This document shows, in pieces, positions 16,949 through 26,271 of a stretch of DNA of 60,279 nucleotides. The translations under genes were made by a program, and so were the position numbers. This DNA comes from Candidatus Latescibacterota bacterium. Lineage in GTDB: Bacteria > Krumholzibacteriota > Krumholzibacteriia > LZORAL124-64-63. The notes beneath the pieces were generated by a model. That model was not told the DNA's origin. It did not search any database and saw nothing but the letters and a program-made list of their open reading frames with translations. The stretch is taken from NCBI GenBank assembly GCA_030658975.1, contig JAUSBL010000001.1, positions 1 to 60,279 of the forward strand, given 5' to 3'. How positions within the stretch are numbered: the stretch's first letter is position 1; every line of letters begins with the position of its first letter.

Positions 16949-17707
16949 TCAGAGGGCGCCGCGCACGATCGCCAGGAAATCGTCGGCCTTCAGGCTGGCG
17001 CCGCCGATCAGGCCGCCGTCGATGTCGGGCTGGCGCATCAGTTCGGCCGCGTTGTCGGGCTTCATGCTGCCGCCGTAGAGGATCCGCATCCGGGCGGCCG
17101 CGTCGTTGCCCAGCAGCTCGGCCACGATGCCGCGCGAGAAGGCGTGGATCTCCTGGGCCTGCTGCGGGGTCGCCGTCTCGCCGGTGCCGATGGCCCAGAC
17201 GGGCTCGTAGGCGAGCACCAGGTTCGCCGGCGTGGGCGCCGCGAGGCGCGGCAGCACGCCCGCGAGCTGGGCGCGGACCACGTCGCGCTCGCGTCCGGCG
17301 CGCCGCTCCTCGATGCGCTCGCCGTAGCAGAAGATGGCCGTGAGGCCGGCCGCGTGGGCGCGGTCGATCTTGTGCACGAACTCGTCGTCGGTCTCGCGCT
17401 GGCGGGTCCGCCGCTCGGAGTGGGCGACGATGACGTGGGTCGCCCCGGCCTCGCTCAGCATGGGCGCCGCGACCTCGCCGGTATGGGCGCCCGCGTCCTC
17501 GACGGCGCAGTTCTGGGCGCCGAGCAGCACGGCGCTGCCCTTCAGGACGGCGGCCACGGCGGGGATCGAGACGAAGGGCGGGCAGACCAGCACCTCGGGC
17601 GGCCCGTCCAGGCCGGGCACGCCGAGGGCCACCTGGCGCGCCAGCTTCGTCGCGGCGGCGGGTCCCAGGTTCATCTTCCAGTTGCCGGCGACGAGCTTGC
17701 GGCGCAT
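16949..17707 (-). CDS. tpiA: triose-phosphate isomerase
   Basis: A 252-residue TIM barrel that interconverts glyceraldehyde-3-phosphate and dihydroxyacetone phosphate in glycolysis. AGNWKMN supplies Asn and Lys11, VIVAHSERR the catalytic His, AYEPVWAIGTG the catalytic Glu and loop 6, and LYGGSMKPDNA the phosphate-binding GGS. Length is standard. It sits between a zinc peptidase gene and the M16 peptidase gene on the same strand. No secG follows it, although that is a common neighbour elsewhere. Confidence 0.97.
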   Translation of the reverse strand: MRRKLVAGNWKMNLGPAAATKLARQVALGVPGLDGPPEVLVCPPFVSIPAVAAVLKGSAVLLGAQNCAVEDAGAHTGEVAAPMLSEAGATHVIVAHSERRTRQRETDDEFVHKIDRAHAAGLTAIFCYGERIEERRAGRERDVVRAQLAGVLPRLAAPTPANLVLAYEPVWAIGTGETATPQQAQEIHAFSRGIVAELLGNDAAARMRILYGGSMKPDNAAELMRQPDIDGGLIGGASLKADDFLAIVRGAL

Positions 17708-17777
17708 GCGGTCCTCCAGGTCGGGTCGCCGCGGGCGACCCCGGTTCGCGGTTCGGGCCCCGGGTTGCGGCCGCCGG

Positions 17778-18449
17778 TCAGCGGCGCCCGCGCAACAGCA
17801 GCAGCCGCACGAGCTGGGTCACGGCCATCAGGGCGGCCGCGACGTAGGTCAGCGCGGCGGCGTTGAGCACCGCGCTCACCTGCCCGCGCTCTTGCGTCGA
17901 GACGATACCGTGGGTCGTCAGCAGTTGCACGGCGCGGTGGCTGGCGTCGAATTCGACCGGCAGGGTCACCAGCGTGAACACCGCCGCCACGGCGTAGACC
18001 AGGATGCCCACGTCCATGAGCACCGGGAAGTGGAACAGGAACCCGATGAAGAACAGGGGCATGGCCAGGGTGCTGCCGAAGCCGGCCACCGGCCAGATGG
18101 CCTGGCGGATCTGCAACGGCACGTAGCCGCGGGCGTGCTGCAGGGCGTGACCCGCCTCGTGGCAGGCGACGCCCAGGGCGGCGACGCTGCGGCCCTCGAA
18201 GTTGGACGCGCTCAGGCGCAGCACGCGCTTGCGGGGGTCGTAGTGGTCGGTCAGCTCGCCGTCGATGCGTTCGATGCCCACCGACGAAAGCCCGCCGGCG
18301 TCCAGCAGGCGGCGGGCCGCCTCCTGCCCGGTCAGACCGCGCGCGGATGGCACGCGCAAGTATTTGGCGTAGGTGGACTTGACCCGGTACTGCGCCCAGA
18401 GCGCGAAGATGACCACCGGGATCAGCAGCATGAACGTGACGTCGAACAT
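17778..18449 (-). CDS. neutral zinc metallopeptidase (Zn_peptidase_2/YugP family)
   Basis: A 223-residue membrane peptidase. It begins with a membrane helix (about 5-18), has the zinc motif CHEAGHALQHARGYVPL near residue 115, and then three to four hydrophobic segments ending in basic RLLLLRGRR. The FDASHRAVQLL and NAAALTYVAAALMA blocks are typical of the YugP-like family, whose function is unknown. GGGAG precedes the ATG. Lies between punA (33 bases) and tpiA (70 bases) on the same strand. Confidence 0.9.
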   Translation of the reverse strand: MFDVTFMLLIPVVIFALWAQYRVKSTYAKYLRVPSARGLTGQEAARRLLDAGGLSSVGIERIDGELTDHYDPRKRVLRLSASNFEGRSVAALGVACHEAGHALQHARGYVPLQIRQAIWPVAGFGSTLAMPLFFIGFLFHFPVLMDVGILVYAVAAVFTLVTLPVEFDASHRAVQLLTTHGIVSTQERGQVSAVLNAAALTYVAAALMAVTQLVRLLLLRGRR

Positions 18450-18481
18450 GGTCGCTCCCTCCTCGAGGAACGCGCCCGGGC

Positions 18482-19357
18482 TCAGCCCAGGCGCGGCAGG
18501 AAATCCAGCAGCAGGCGGGCCATGCGGTCCCGCACCATCGCGCCCGCTTCAACGACATCCTGGTGCGACAGTTCCGGCTGCCCCACCTCCCGGGCGGGGT
18601 TGGTGATGCAGGACAGTCCGACCACGCGCACGCCCAGAGCCGCCAGCAGGGACGTCTCCGGGGCCGTCGACATGCCCACGGCGTCGCAGCCGGCCCGGCG
18701 CAGCATGCCGATCTCCGCCTTGGTCTCGTAGGCGGGCCCCCACATGCTGCCGTAGACGCCCGCGTGCAGGGGTACGCCCGTGGCGGCGCCGGCCGCCAGC
18801 AGCTCGCGGGCCAGCCGCTCGTCGTAGAGGGCGTGCGGCCGCGCGCCCCGGCCCGGCGCCGCGGCCGGCGGCGCGGGGTCGGCCAGCAGGCCCCGCAGGG
18901 GGTCCTGCAGGTGCAGGTCGAGCTGGTCGCGGATCACCATGAGGTCGCCGGGGAGGTAGAAGCGGTTCAGGCCGCCCGCGGCGTTGGTCACCACGACGGT
19001 TTCCACGTCCAGGCAGGCCAGCACCGCCGTGGGCAGCAGCAGCGCGTCCCAGGGCAGGCCCTCGTAGGGGTGCAGGCGGCCCTGCATGACGACCACGTCC
19101 CGGCCGCCGGCCTGGCCGGCCACCAGGCGGCCGCGGTGCTCGGCCACGGTGGTCGTCGCCCAGCCGGGGATCGCGGCGTAGTCGATCGCGCGCGGCTCGC
19201 TCACCGCATCGACGAAGTTGCCCAGGCCGCTGCCCAGGATCAGCCCGGTCCCGCCGGTGAAGCCGCGCTCGCGCAGCCAGACGGCGGCCTCCTGCACGCG
19301 GTCGCGCCAGAGGTCGCTGAGAAGGGCGGCGCGCGCGGACGGGCGATCCCCGCTCAT
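18482..19357 (-). CDS. punA: purine nucleoside phosphorylase (trimeric type)
   Basis: A 291-residue PNP cleaving inosine/guanosine (and deoxy forms) with phosphate to base plus pentose-1-phosphate. The trimeric-class signatures are GSGLGNFVD (phosphate), QGRLHPYEG, TNAAGGLN, GPAYETKAEI with the base-pocket Glu, GMSTAPE, and SCITNPA with the Asn that recognises the purine. The start ATG overlaps the add-like stop by 4 bases (ATGA); an upstream in-frame extension is antisense noise. Third gene of a salvage operon with deoxynucleoside kinase and adenosine deaminase. Confidence 0.95.
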   Translation of the reverse strand: MSGDRPSARAALLSDLWRDRVQEAAVWLRERGFTGGTGLILGSGLGNFVDAVSEPRAIDYAAIPGWATTTVAEHRGRLVAGQAGGRDVVVMQGRLHPYEGLPWDALLLPTAVLACLDVETVVVTNAAGGLNRFYLPGDLMVIRDQLDLHLQDPLRGLLADPAPPAAAPGRGARPHALYDERLARELLAAGAATGVPLHAGVYGSMWGPAYETKAEIGMLRRAGCDAVGMSTAPETSLLAALGVRVVGLSCITNPAREVGQPELSHQDVVEAGAMVRDRMARLLLDFLPRLG

Positions 19358-20451
19358 ACGATCTCCAGCTCGTCGAGGCCGAACTTGTCGCGCAGGGACA
19401 GGAAGGCGCCGGCGGCCTCGCGGATCAGGTCGGCCTTGACCGCCTGCGGCAGGAACGCGCTCTTGAAACCGTTGAGCAGCAAGGTCTCGGTCTCCAGCAG
19501 GTTCAGGTCGAAGGCATCCACGGCCCGGCGCAGCTCCGACAGCAGCGACGTGCGGGCGAACAGCGTGTTGTCCGTGTTGAGCGTCACGCGCAGGCCCAGC
19601 TCCAGATAGCGGCGCAGCGGATGCTCCCCGACCGACGGGACCACCCCCGTCAGCACGTTGCTGGTCAGGCACAGTTCCAGCGGGATCCGCAGGTCGTTCA
19701 CATAGGCTAGCAGATCCTGGTCCTCGTGCAAGCGCGTGCCGTGCCCGATGCGGTTGGCGCCGCAGTAGTGCAGGGCCTGGTGGATGGACTCGGGGCCGAA
19801 CCCCTCCCCGGCGTGGATGGTCGCGGCGAGGTTGTGGTTCATGATGTGGTAGAACGCCTCGCGGTGGTCCTTGGCGGGGAAGTCCCGCTCCGTGCCGGCC
19901 AGGTCGAAGCCGACCACGCCCCGGCCCTTCCAGCGCACGGCCAGCTCGGCCAGCTGCATCGACGCGTCGGGGCTGATGGTGCGGATGCCCGTGATGATGA
20001 TGCCGGCCTGCACGCCCGTGGCGGCGGTCGCCTCGTCCAGGCCACGGCGCACGGCGATCACGACGTCGTCCGGAGAGAGCCCCTCGTTCACGTGGCGCAG
20101 CGGGCAGAAGCGGACCTCCAGGTACCAGCAGCCGTCTGCGGCGGCGTCCTCGACCGTCTCGCGGGCGACGCGCGCCAGGTCGTCGGCCCGCTGCAGGACC
20201 TCGGTCGTGCGGTCGAAGAAGTTCACGAAGTGCCGCTGGCAGCTCTCGGGATCCACCGGGAAGTAGCGGGCGAGCAGGGCGCGGTCCCCGTCCGGCACCT
20301 CCCAGCCCCGGGCGCGGGCCAGTTCGCGGAAAGTGCCCGGCCGCAGGCTGCCGTCCAGGTGGCGCAGCAGGTCGGTCTTGGGCAGTTCGCGCAGCACGTC
20401 GTCGGGGATGCGGGAGCCCCGCAGCAGATCGCTTCGCCGTCCGACGCTCAT
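19354..20451 (-). CDS. add: adenosine deaminase family protein lacking one metal-ligand His
   Basis: A 365-residue member of the adenosine/adenine deaminase family (adenosine to inosine). HAGEGFG gives a zinc His and the catalytic Glu, RIGHGTRL the catalytic His, and LTSNVLTG and LNTDNTL the distal region. Two departures from the classical enzyme are visible. The HxH motif near residue 30 reads LLRHLDG, so the first His ligand is Leu, and the second Asp of TDD is Asn. The latter occurs in a bacterial subfamily, but the Leu could weaken metal binding. Start ATG 20451 overlaps the kinase stop (ATGA). The operon setting supports a nucleoside role, but activity is uncertain. Confidence 0.85.
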   Translation of the reverse strand: MSVGRRSDLLRGSRIPDDVLRELPKTDLLRHLDGSLRPGTFRELARARGWEVPDGDRALLARYFPVDPESCQRHFVNFFDRTTEVLQRADDLARVARETVEDAAADGCWYLEVRFCPLRHVNEGLSPDDVVIAVRRGLDEATAATGVQAGIIITGIRTISPDASMQLAELAVRWKGRGVVGFDLAGTERDFPAKDHREAFYHIMNHNLAATIHAGEGFGPESIHQALHYCGANRIGHGTRLHEDQDLLAYVNDLRIPLELCLTSNVLTGVVPSVGEHPLRRYLELGLRVTLNTDNTLFARTSLLSELRRAVDAFDLNLLETETLLLNGFKSAFLPQAVKADLIREAAGAFLSLRDKFGLDELEIV

Positions 20452-21137
20452 CGTTTCGCCTCCCGGTCGGCGCGGCCGCGCTTGGCCGCGTGCAGGGCGC
20501 GGATGTCGTCCAGCAGCGCGCGCTGGGCGTCGCGGTCGTCGCGCAGGTTGATCCGCTCGGTGTCGATGACCCGCACCGGGCAGATCCCGCGGGCGCGGGG
20601 CACCCAGTCCTCGTAGGCCTCGTGCAGCTCGACGATGAAGTCGCGGGGGATCGTCTTCTCGCAGTCGCGGCCGCGGTCGCCGATGCGGGCCATGGCCACG
20701 TCGGGCGAGCAGCGCAGGTAGAGCACCAGGTCCGGCGGTTTCAGGAACGAGATCATGTTCTGGAAGACCTCGCGGTAGTTCTCGTAGTCGCGGGTGTCCA
20801 TGGCGCCGCGCCGGTGCAGCACCGGCGCGAAGATCTCGACGTCCTCGTAGATGGTGCGGTCCTGCACCGCGGAGGTGCCCCGCTCGATGATGTCCTTCTG
20901 GACCTCGAACCGCTTGCTCAGGAAGTAGATCTGCAGGTGGAAGGCCCAGCGGGGCATGTCCCGGTAGTAGTCCTCGAGGTAGGGGTTGTCGGCGACCGGC
21001 TCGTAGTAGGCGGGCCACCCCAGCGCCTCGCCCATCATGGAGCAGACGGTCGACTTGCCCACGCCGATGTTGCCCGAGATGGAGAGGTAGAACGGCACGT
21101 CGTCGCGGCCGCCGGCGGTCTGCTGCTGTCCGGCCAT
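20448..21137 (-). CDS. deoxynucleoside kinase
   Basis: A 229-residue P-loop kinase of the dCK/dGK/dNK family that phosphorylates deoxynucleosides to 5'-monophosphates. The Walker A motif SISGNIGVGKST is at about residues 19-30, the DRTIYED (DRS-like) motif follows the helical core, and the RxRDCEK lid arginines are at RGRDCEK. First gene of a three-gene purine salvage operon (kinase, deaminase, phosphorylase), each pair overlapping by 4 bases. It could serve deoxyadenosine or deoxyguanosine; base preference is not readable. Confidence 0.93.
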   Translation of the reverse strand: MAGQQQTAGGRDDVPFYLSISGNIGVGKSTVCSMMGEALGWPAYYEPVADNPYLEDYYRDMPRWAFHLQIYFLSKRFEVQKDIIERGTSAVQDRTIYEDVEIFAPVLHRRGAMDTRDYENYREVFQNMISFLKPPDLVLYLRCSPDVAMARIGDRGRDCEKTIPRDFIVELHEAYEDWVPRARGICPVRVIDTERINLRDDRDAQRALLDDIRALHAAKRGRADREAKR

Positions 21138-21179
21138 GCGTCGTCCCCCCCGGGAGCCGCGTCGCTGGCCGCGGCCGGC

Positions 21180-22340
21180 CTAGTTCGGCGGCGGCGGCGG
21201 TTCGTCGTTCAGCGACATGTAGTGGTCGTAGGAGATGAAGCGGCGCACCGTGCCGTCGGCGCCCGAGAGCGTGAACACGTAGGCCCCGTAGTTGACGCCG
21301 CCGCCGGCGATCCGCACGTCGACCACGCCGATGGCGACCGGGTCCGAGGTCCGGCTGGTGTCCCGGAAGGTCATCTCGAATTCGCCGCGGTCCGAGAAGA
21401 TCTGCACGCGGTCGTTGCCGGTGTCCGCCACGAAGATCCGGCCCTGGCCGTCGCTCGCCAGGGCCGTGGGCGCGTCGAACTCCCCCGGCTCGTCGCTGGG
21501 GCCGCCGACCCAGGTGGCGTCCTCGCAGCTCTGCGCGTCGCCGAGGGTGTAGGCGGACTGCGGCTGGGGCTCGCAGCCCTCCAGGGCGAAGACCACGGCC
21601 AGGCCGCGCCAGGGGTGCGGCCCTTCGGGAGTTGCGGCGACGTCCGTCAGGTCCGGCGTCGGATCGAAGCGGGTGACCCAGTTGCGCGCGGTGTCGGCGT
21701 CGCAGATCAGCAGCATGCCCGTCTCGTCGCTCAGCATGCCGGCGGGCACGTGGACGGCGCGCGTCGACAGGCCCTCGTCGCGACAGAGGATGCCCATCGG
21801 GGCCATGTCGCCGCCCGCATACCAGGCGAAGCGGTGGACCACGCCGGAATCGGGGTCGGCGAGGTAGAGGAAGGTCTCGGCGTCCGGCGCCAGCTCCGTC
21901 ATGCCGGTCTTGCTGGCGTGGAGGTGGGTGACCCGCTGCACGGTCGTCAGCGTCGCTGACCCGACCGGCGACAGGTCGGAGGTCTGGAACGCGCTGAGCC
22001 GGTTCGCGCCCGCCTCCCAGACGAAGACCAGGCGGGCGTCCTCGTCGGTGCAGACGGCGACGGGGTTGGAGAACCCGTCGACGCGCGAATGCTCTTCGTA
22101 GTCCAGTGTGCGCTTGACCAGGCTGCCGTCGGCGCCCACGACGAAGAGGCGGCCGATGGCCACGACCAGCTGCCGCGCGTTCGCGTCGACGAACAGCGTA
22201 TCGGTCGTGTAGGCGTTGGTCGAGAACAGGCCCACGGCCCGCGGCGCGGTGATCTTGACGCCGCAGCCCACGGCCGCAGCCGCCAGCAGCGCCGCCAGCA
22301 GCAGGCAGACCGCGCGGCCGTCCGTGCGCAGACGGGTCAT
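21180..22340 (-). CDS. exported lipoprotein with NHL-type beta-propeller
   Basis: A 386-residue lipoprotein: signal peptide at residues 8-25 ending in AVGC, then propeller blades with NHL-like motifs such as GEFDAPTALASDGQGRIFVA and DTGNDRVQIFSDRG, and a proline-rich C-terminus. No enzyme motif is evident, so I infer a surface or periplasmic binding/scaffold protein. Start ATG 22340 overlaps the PorV-like stop (ATGA). Last gene of the five-gene export/receptor operon. Confidence 0.85.
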   Translation of the reverse strand: MTRLRTDGRAVCLLLAALLAAAAVGCGVKITAPRAVGLFSTNAYTTDTLFVDANARQLVVAIGRLFVVGADGSLVKRTLDYEEHSRVDGFSNPVAVCTDEDARLVFVWEAGANRLSAFQTSDLSPVGSATLTTVQRVTHLHASKTGMTELAPDAETFLYLADPDSGVVHRFAWYAGGDMAPMGILCRDEGLSTRAVHVPAGMLSDETGMLLICDADTARNWVTRFDPTPDLTDVAATPEGPHPWRGLAVVFALEGCEPQPQSAYTLGDAQSCEDATWVGGPSDEPGEFDAPTALASDGQGRIFVADTGNDRVQIFSDRGEFEMTFRDTSRTSDPVAIGVVDVRIAGGGVNYGAYVFTLSGADGTVRRFISYDHYMSLNDEPPPPPN

Positions 22341-23377
22341 CGCCGCCTCCTTCCGTCGGGCAGGGGCGACAGATCGATGGACAGATGGTGGATCGTGCCG
22401 AAGGCGCCCATGTCGCTGACGGCGTAGTCGAGCCGGATCCGCCACTGGTCGCGCGCCAGGTTCACGCCGAAGCCCGCCCCGAGGCCGCCCTCGACGCGGT
22501 TGGTCTCGAAGCCGCCGCGCAGCAGCAGGCGCTCGGCCAGCCCCAGCTCGGCGCCGGCGCGGAAGCTCTCGGAGGCGTCGGTGGGGTGGTGGAAGTCGGA
22601 CGTCGTCAGCAGGGTCGTTGCGCTCCCCAGGCGCCAGGTGTAGGCCAGCCCGAAGCTGCCGGAGGTCGGCGCCTGGAAGCTCTGGAATTCCAGCGGCGTG
22701 GCGTAGCCGGGGCCCAGCGGCGGCGGCCGGCCGCCCGGGCGCAGGTCGGGTCCGAAATTGCGCACGGCGAAGCCGACGCGCATGTCCCCCAGGCCCGTGT
22801 AGTAGAGCACGCCGAGGTCCATGAGCAGGCCGCGCACCTCGAACTCGTCCAGGTTCTCCTGGTAGAGCTTGGCGGTGCCGCCCAGCGAGAAGCGGTCGGT
22901 CATCGCCTTGGCCACGCTCGCCGCCACCACGAACTGGTTGGCGTTGAAGGTGTCGCCGGTCCCTTCCTGGTGGAACTCGTCGGTGCGCGGGATCTCGCCC
23001 GAGCGCAGCATCGAGCCCGACAGCGCGAAGCCGAAGTTCTGGCGGCGCCAGCTGCAGGAGGCGTACTCCAGGTCGATGTCGGCGGCGTAGGCCACGTGGG
23101 AGAAGAACAGGTTGCTCAGGCCGGGGGTGCGCATGAGGCCCGCGGGGTTCCAGAAGGCGGCCGGACCGTCGACGGCGCAGGCGACGTAGGCGCGGCCCAG
23201 CCCGACGGCCCGCGCGCCCACCGGCAGGCGCAGGAACTGGGCGCCGGCGGTGCCCACGTTCTCGTCGCCGTAGAATTCGAGCACGTCCCCCGCCCGCGGG
23301 GAACCGGCCAGGGCCAGCAGCAGCAGCAGCGCCGCCGCCAGCGTCCGCGCTCCGGTGCTCCTCGTGCGGGTCACCAT
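22337..23377 (-). CDS. PorV/PorQ-family outer-membrane protein
   Basis: A 346-residue exported protein: signal peptide about residues 11-28, then the family signature AGAQFLRLPVGARAVGLGRA, AAFWNPAGL and repeated amphipathic strands ending in an aromatic-rich C-terminus, consistent with a FadL/PorV-like beta-barrel. PorV proteins act with type IX secretion in Bacteroidota; relatives without full T9SS also occur in other FCB phyla. The start ATG 23377 overlaps the end of the TonB receptor gene by 7 bases, so the much longer open frame upstream is a shadow of that receptor. Could handle proteins carrying FlgD/T9SS-like C-terminal modules such as the first gene of this operon. Confidence 0.88.
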   Translation of the reverse strand: MVTRTRSTGARTLAAALLLLLALAGSPRAGDVLEFYGDENVGTAGAQFLRLPVGARAVGLGRAYVACAVDGPAAFWNPAGLMRTPGLSNLFFSHVAYAADIDLEYASCSWRRQNFGFALSGSMLRSGEIPRTDEFHQEGTGDTFNANQFVVAASVAKAMTDRFSLGGTAKLYQENLDEFEVRGLLMDLGVLYYTGLGDMRVGFAVRNFGPDLRPGGRPPPLGPGYATPLEFQSFQAPTSGSFGLAYTWRLGSATTLLTTSDFHHPTDASESFRAGAELGLAERLLLRGGFETNRVEGGLGAGFGVNLARDQWRIRLDYAVSDMGAFGTIHHLSIDLSPLPDGRRRR

Positions 23378-26271
23378 GAGAAGCTCACCCCCAGCAGGAG
23401 CATGCGGGGATCCTCGATGTAGCTGGGGTCGATCTGGCTCTTGACGTACTCGCGCGAGTAGGTGTTCAGGACCGGCCCCTCTTCGCCGTACCAGTCGGCG
23501 TAGTTGTCGACCCAGCCCGGGTTGAGATCGCCGACCTGGTAGCCCGTGCCCGTCCAGGGGTTGATGCGCCGGTAGTTCTTGTGGTTCAAGACGTTGCGGC
23601 CCTCGAAGAAGAACGTCAGGCGCTGGCGGCGGGACAGGTCCCACGACTTGTTGAAGCGCAGGTTGAGCGAGTGCTTCGTCGGCCCCAGCCCCGAGTAGGG
23701 ATCGCCGTAGACGTACTCGCCGAACACCGGGTTCTCCGGGTCGGCGAAGGCGCGCGGGGTGTAGCGCTGGCCGGCCTCCGCCTGGAAGAGCAGGTTGAGG
23801 CTCCAGTCGGCGGGCACGGTCCACCCGAAAATGCGGGGGCGGTCCTTCCGCTCGACGGTGAAGTCGAGGTTGCAGGAGACCTTCCAGGGCTTGTCCCAGA
23901 GCAGGGGATTGCGCTTCAGCCCGCCGATGCTGGCGGTGGGCGTGTAGGCCTCGTCGTAGACGGCCAGCAGGTACGCCTCGTCGGCGTCGCTGTTGGTGCC
24001 GGTGCTGCGCGAGAGCTCGAGGCTGCCCGAGCCGCTCAGCCAGCGGGTGGTGCGCTTGATGACGCTCAGCTCCACGCCCAGGCTGCGCGCCGAATCGCCG
24101 TTGAAGTAGCGCACGGGCTCGATGGTGACCGTGCCGGTGTCGTTCGGGTCCGGGGTCTCGTCGGCGCCGATGTTCACCGGCTTCATCTGGACCGACTTGG
24201 CGTAGCCGTAGATGTCGCGGTTGAAGAAGGTCACGCCCAGGCTCCACAGCCCGGGGAACTCGTGCTGGACGCCCGTCTCGTACTCCACGGTGATCTTGGG
24301 GTCGAGGTTCGGGTTGCCGAGCAGCTGGATCTTGGTGGCCGTCTGCGACTGGAGCTGCGGGTAGACGTACGCGTAGCGCGGCCACTGCGAGAAGTGGCCG
24401 TAGTTGAAGAAGAACTTGTCCTTGTCCGTCACCGGGAAACTGACCCCCAGGCGCGGCGAGACGCGCATCTTCCAGCTGCGCAGGCAGAACTCGACGGTGT
24501 TGTCGTAGAACTCCTCGGCCATCTCGTCGTAGATGAACAGGTAGTCGTCCGAGTGGTCCATGACGTACTCGACTTCGCGGCCCGGCGCCCAGGCGTCGAG
24601 GCGGGCGCCGGCGTTGACGATCATGCCCTTGTAGTTGACCGTGTCCTGGAAATAGACGGCGCCCACGATGGGGTGCACCTTGAAGATGTCCTCCTTGATG
24701 CCGAGCTTCCCGGGCGGGGGCGAGCCCAGCGAGGACTGCAGGTCCACCAGCTGCATCTCGGTGAAGTTCAGCTCCAGGCCCGTCTTGAACTGGTTGGTCT
24801 CGTTGGCCACCCAGGCGTACGTCGTCTTGAAGTTCCAGGACTCGGCGTAGTGGTCGTGCCAGCGGTCGGCCGAGCCGAAGGCGAGGCCCGCGGGCGACGG
24901 CGGGGAGTTGATGAGCGGGTAGGTCGTGAAATCGTCGTTGCCGTTGATGTTGGCGTGCTGGCGCGAGAAGTTGCGGCCGAAGTTGACCTCGAAGTAGTCC
25001 TTGTCGCTGATCACCCAGCGGTAGTAGAGCTGGCTCAGGATGCTCTCGTTGGTGAAGACGAGGTAGCGGTCCAGGTTGTCCTGGAACGGCCGCGGGTAGC
25101 CCTCGCCCGCGAGCTCGAAACCCTGGCTGATCTCGAACTGCCGGTTCATGGTGAAGTTGAGCTTGTGCCGGGGATTGACGGCCCAGGTCCACTTCGCCAT
25201 GCCGTTCCACTCGTTCTGCTGGCGCGGCGCCGCCCAGTCGAAGTCGTACATGGGCGAGGTGAGCCGCCGCGTGCGGGAATAGATCGGCAGGGGGCCGTCG
25301 CGCACGTCCATCGAGCCGGACAGCAGCATGTAGGTCTTGCCGGGCACGTCCAGCCCCAGCGCGCCGAGGGCGTCGCTCAGGGGGTCCGGTCCCGAGACGG
25401 AGGCCTTGACCACGTCGATGTTCTGGGACCGGTCCAGCTCGTAAGGCTGCCGCCAGTCGGGCTCGACGGCCGCGTCGGCGCCCCCCCAGTGGTCGCGCTT
25501 CCAGCTGGCCTTGCCGCTCCAGCGCTCGCTGCCCTCCTTGGTCGAGACGTTGACCACGCCCGACACGGCCTGCCCGTACTCGGCGTTGAAGCCGCCGGTG
25601 AGCACCTCGATCTCGTTGATGATCGAGGGGTCGATGGCGTAGCCGTAGCCGCCGCCGGCCAGCGGGTCGTTGACGCTGACGCCGTCGATGATGAACTGCG
25701 TGTCGTCGGCGCGGCCGCCGCGGATGTGGATCTCGTTGTCCTGCAGCGTCACGCCCGGCTTCTGCGCGATCATCTCGACCAGGTTGTCCAGCGGCAGGGC
25801 GTCCATCTGCTCCGACGTCAGCAGGTGCGAGGAGCCCGTGCGCTCGATCTCGATGAGCCGGCGCTCCGCCGAGACCTCGATGGCGTCGGTGTAGATCGCC
25901 TCCACCGCCAGGCGGAACTCGATCTCGGCCACCTCGCCCGGGGCCACCGTCACGGTCTCGGAGCCCAGCGCGTAGGAGATGTAGGACGCGCGCACGGTGT
26001 AGGTGCCCGGGCGCAACCCGGTCAGGTAGAACTGGCCGTCCTGCAGCGCGATGGTGCCGATGCTCGAGCTGGCGATGTAGACATTCGTGTAGGCCAGCGG
26101 CTGGCCGTCATCCGCGTCGCGTACGAAGCCCTTGATCATGGCCGGCCGCTGCGTATCGGAGCCGGGGCGCAGGCCCTGGGCGACGGCCGGGGCCGCGGCG
26201 GCGAGCAGCGCGCACGCCAGCGCGAACGACAGGAGCGGCGTCGCGCGCCGCGGCTGCAGCAGTGCGGTCAC
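23371..26271 (-). CDS. TonB-dependent receptor with N-terminal carboxypeptidase-regulatory-like domain
   Basis: A 966-residue outer-membrane receptor. The signal peptide ends at AAPAVAQG (about residue 33), then comes a CarboxypepD_reg-like beta-sandwich (GFVRDADDGQPLAYTNVYI), the plug (MIAQKPGVTLQDNEIHIRGG, IDGVSVNDPL, GGFNAEYGQAVSGVVNVST) and a long barrel ending LLLGVSFSW with the terminal aromatic. This SusC/RagA-like but shorter plan imports or exports large substrates using TonB energy; the ligand is unknown. I use the GTG at 26271: its GTGA overlaps the preceding stop, and it places the signal peptide at the N-terminus. No SusD-like gene is adjacent. Confidence 0.93.
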   Translation of the reverse strand: MTALLQPRRATPLLSFALACALLAAAAPAVAQGLRPGSDTQRPAMIKGFVRDADDGQPLAYTNVYIASSSIGTIALQDGQFYLTGLRPGTYTVRASYISYALGSETVTVAPGEVAEIEFRLAVEAIYTDAIEVSAERRLIEIERTGSSHLLTSEQMDALPLDNLVEMIAQKPGVTLQDNEIHIRGGRADDTQFIIDGVSVNDPLAGGGYGYAIDPSIINEIEVLTGGFNAEYGQAVSGVVNVSTKEGSERWSGKASWKRDHWGGADAAVEPDWRQPYELDRSQNIDVVKASVSGPDPLSDALGALGLDVPGKTYMLLSGSMDVRDGPLPIYSRTRRLTSPMYDFDWAAPRQQNEWNGMAKWTWAVNPRHKLNFTMNRQFEISQGFELAGEGYPRPFQDNLDRYLVFTNESILSQLYYRWVISDKDYFEVNFGRNFSRQHANINGNDDFTTYPLINSPPSPAGLAFGSADRWHDHYAESWNFKTTYAWVANETNQFKTGLELNFTEMQLVDLQSSLGSPPPGKLGIKEDIFKVHPIVGAVYFQDTVNYKGMIVNAGARLDAWAPGREVEYVMDHSDDYLFIYDEMAEEFYDNTVEFCLRSWKMRVSPRLGVSFPVTDKDKFFFNYGHFSQWPRYAYVYPQLQSQTATKIQLLGNPNLDPKITVEYETGVQHEFPGLWSLGVTFFNRDIYGYAKSVQMKPVNIGADETPDPNDTGTVTIEPVRYFNGDSARSLGVELSVIKRTTRWLSGSGSLELSRSTGTNSDADEAYLLAVYDEAYTPTASIGGLKRNPLLWDKPWKVSCNLDFTVERKDRPRIFGWTVPADWSLNLLFQAEAGQRYTPRAFADPENPVFGEYVYGDPYSGLGPTKHSLNLRFNKSWDLSRRQRLTFFFEGRNVLNHKNYRRINPWTGTGYQVGDLNPGWVDNYADWYGEEGPVLNTYSREYVKSQIDPSYIEDPRMLLLGVSFSW

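Noticed and set aside
22337-25210. 957-codon open frame ending in the PorV-like gene
   Set aside because: Its first 610 codons lie in another frame of the TonB receptor gene. The signal peptide and Met at 23377 mark the true start.
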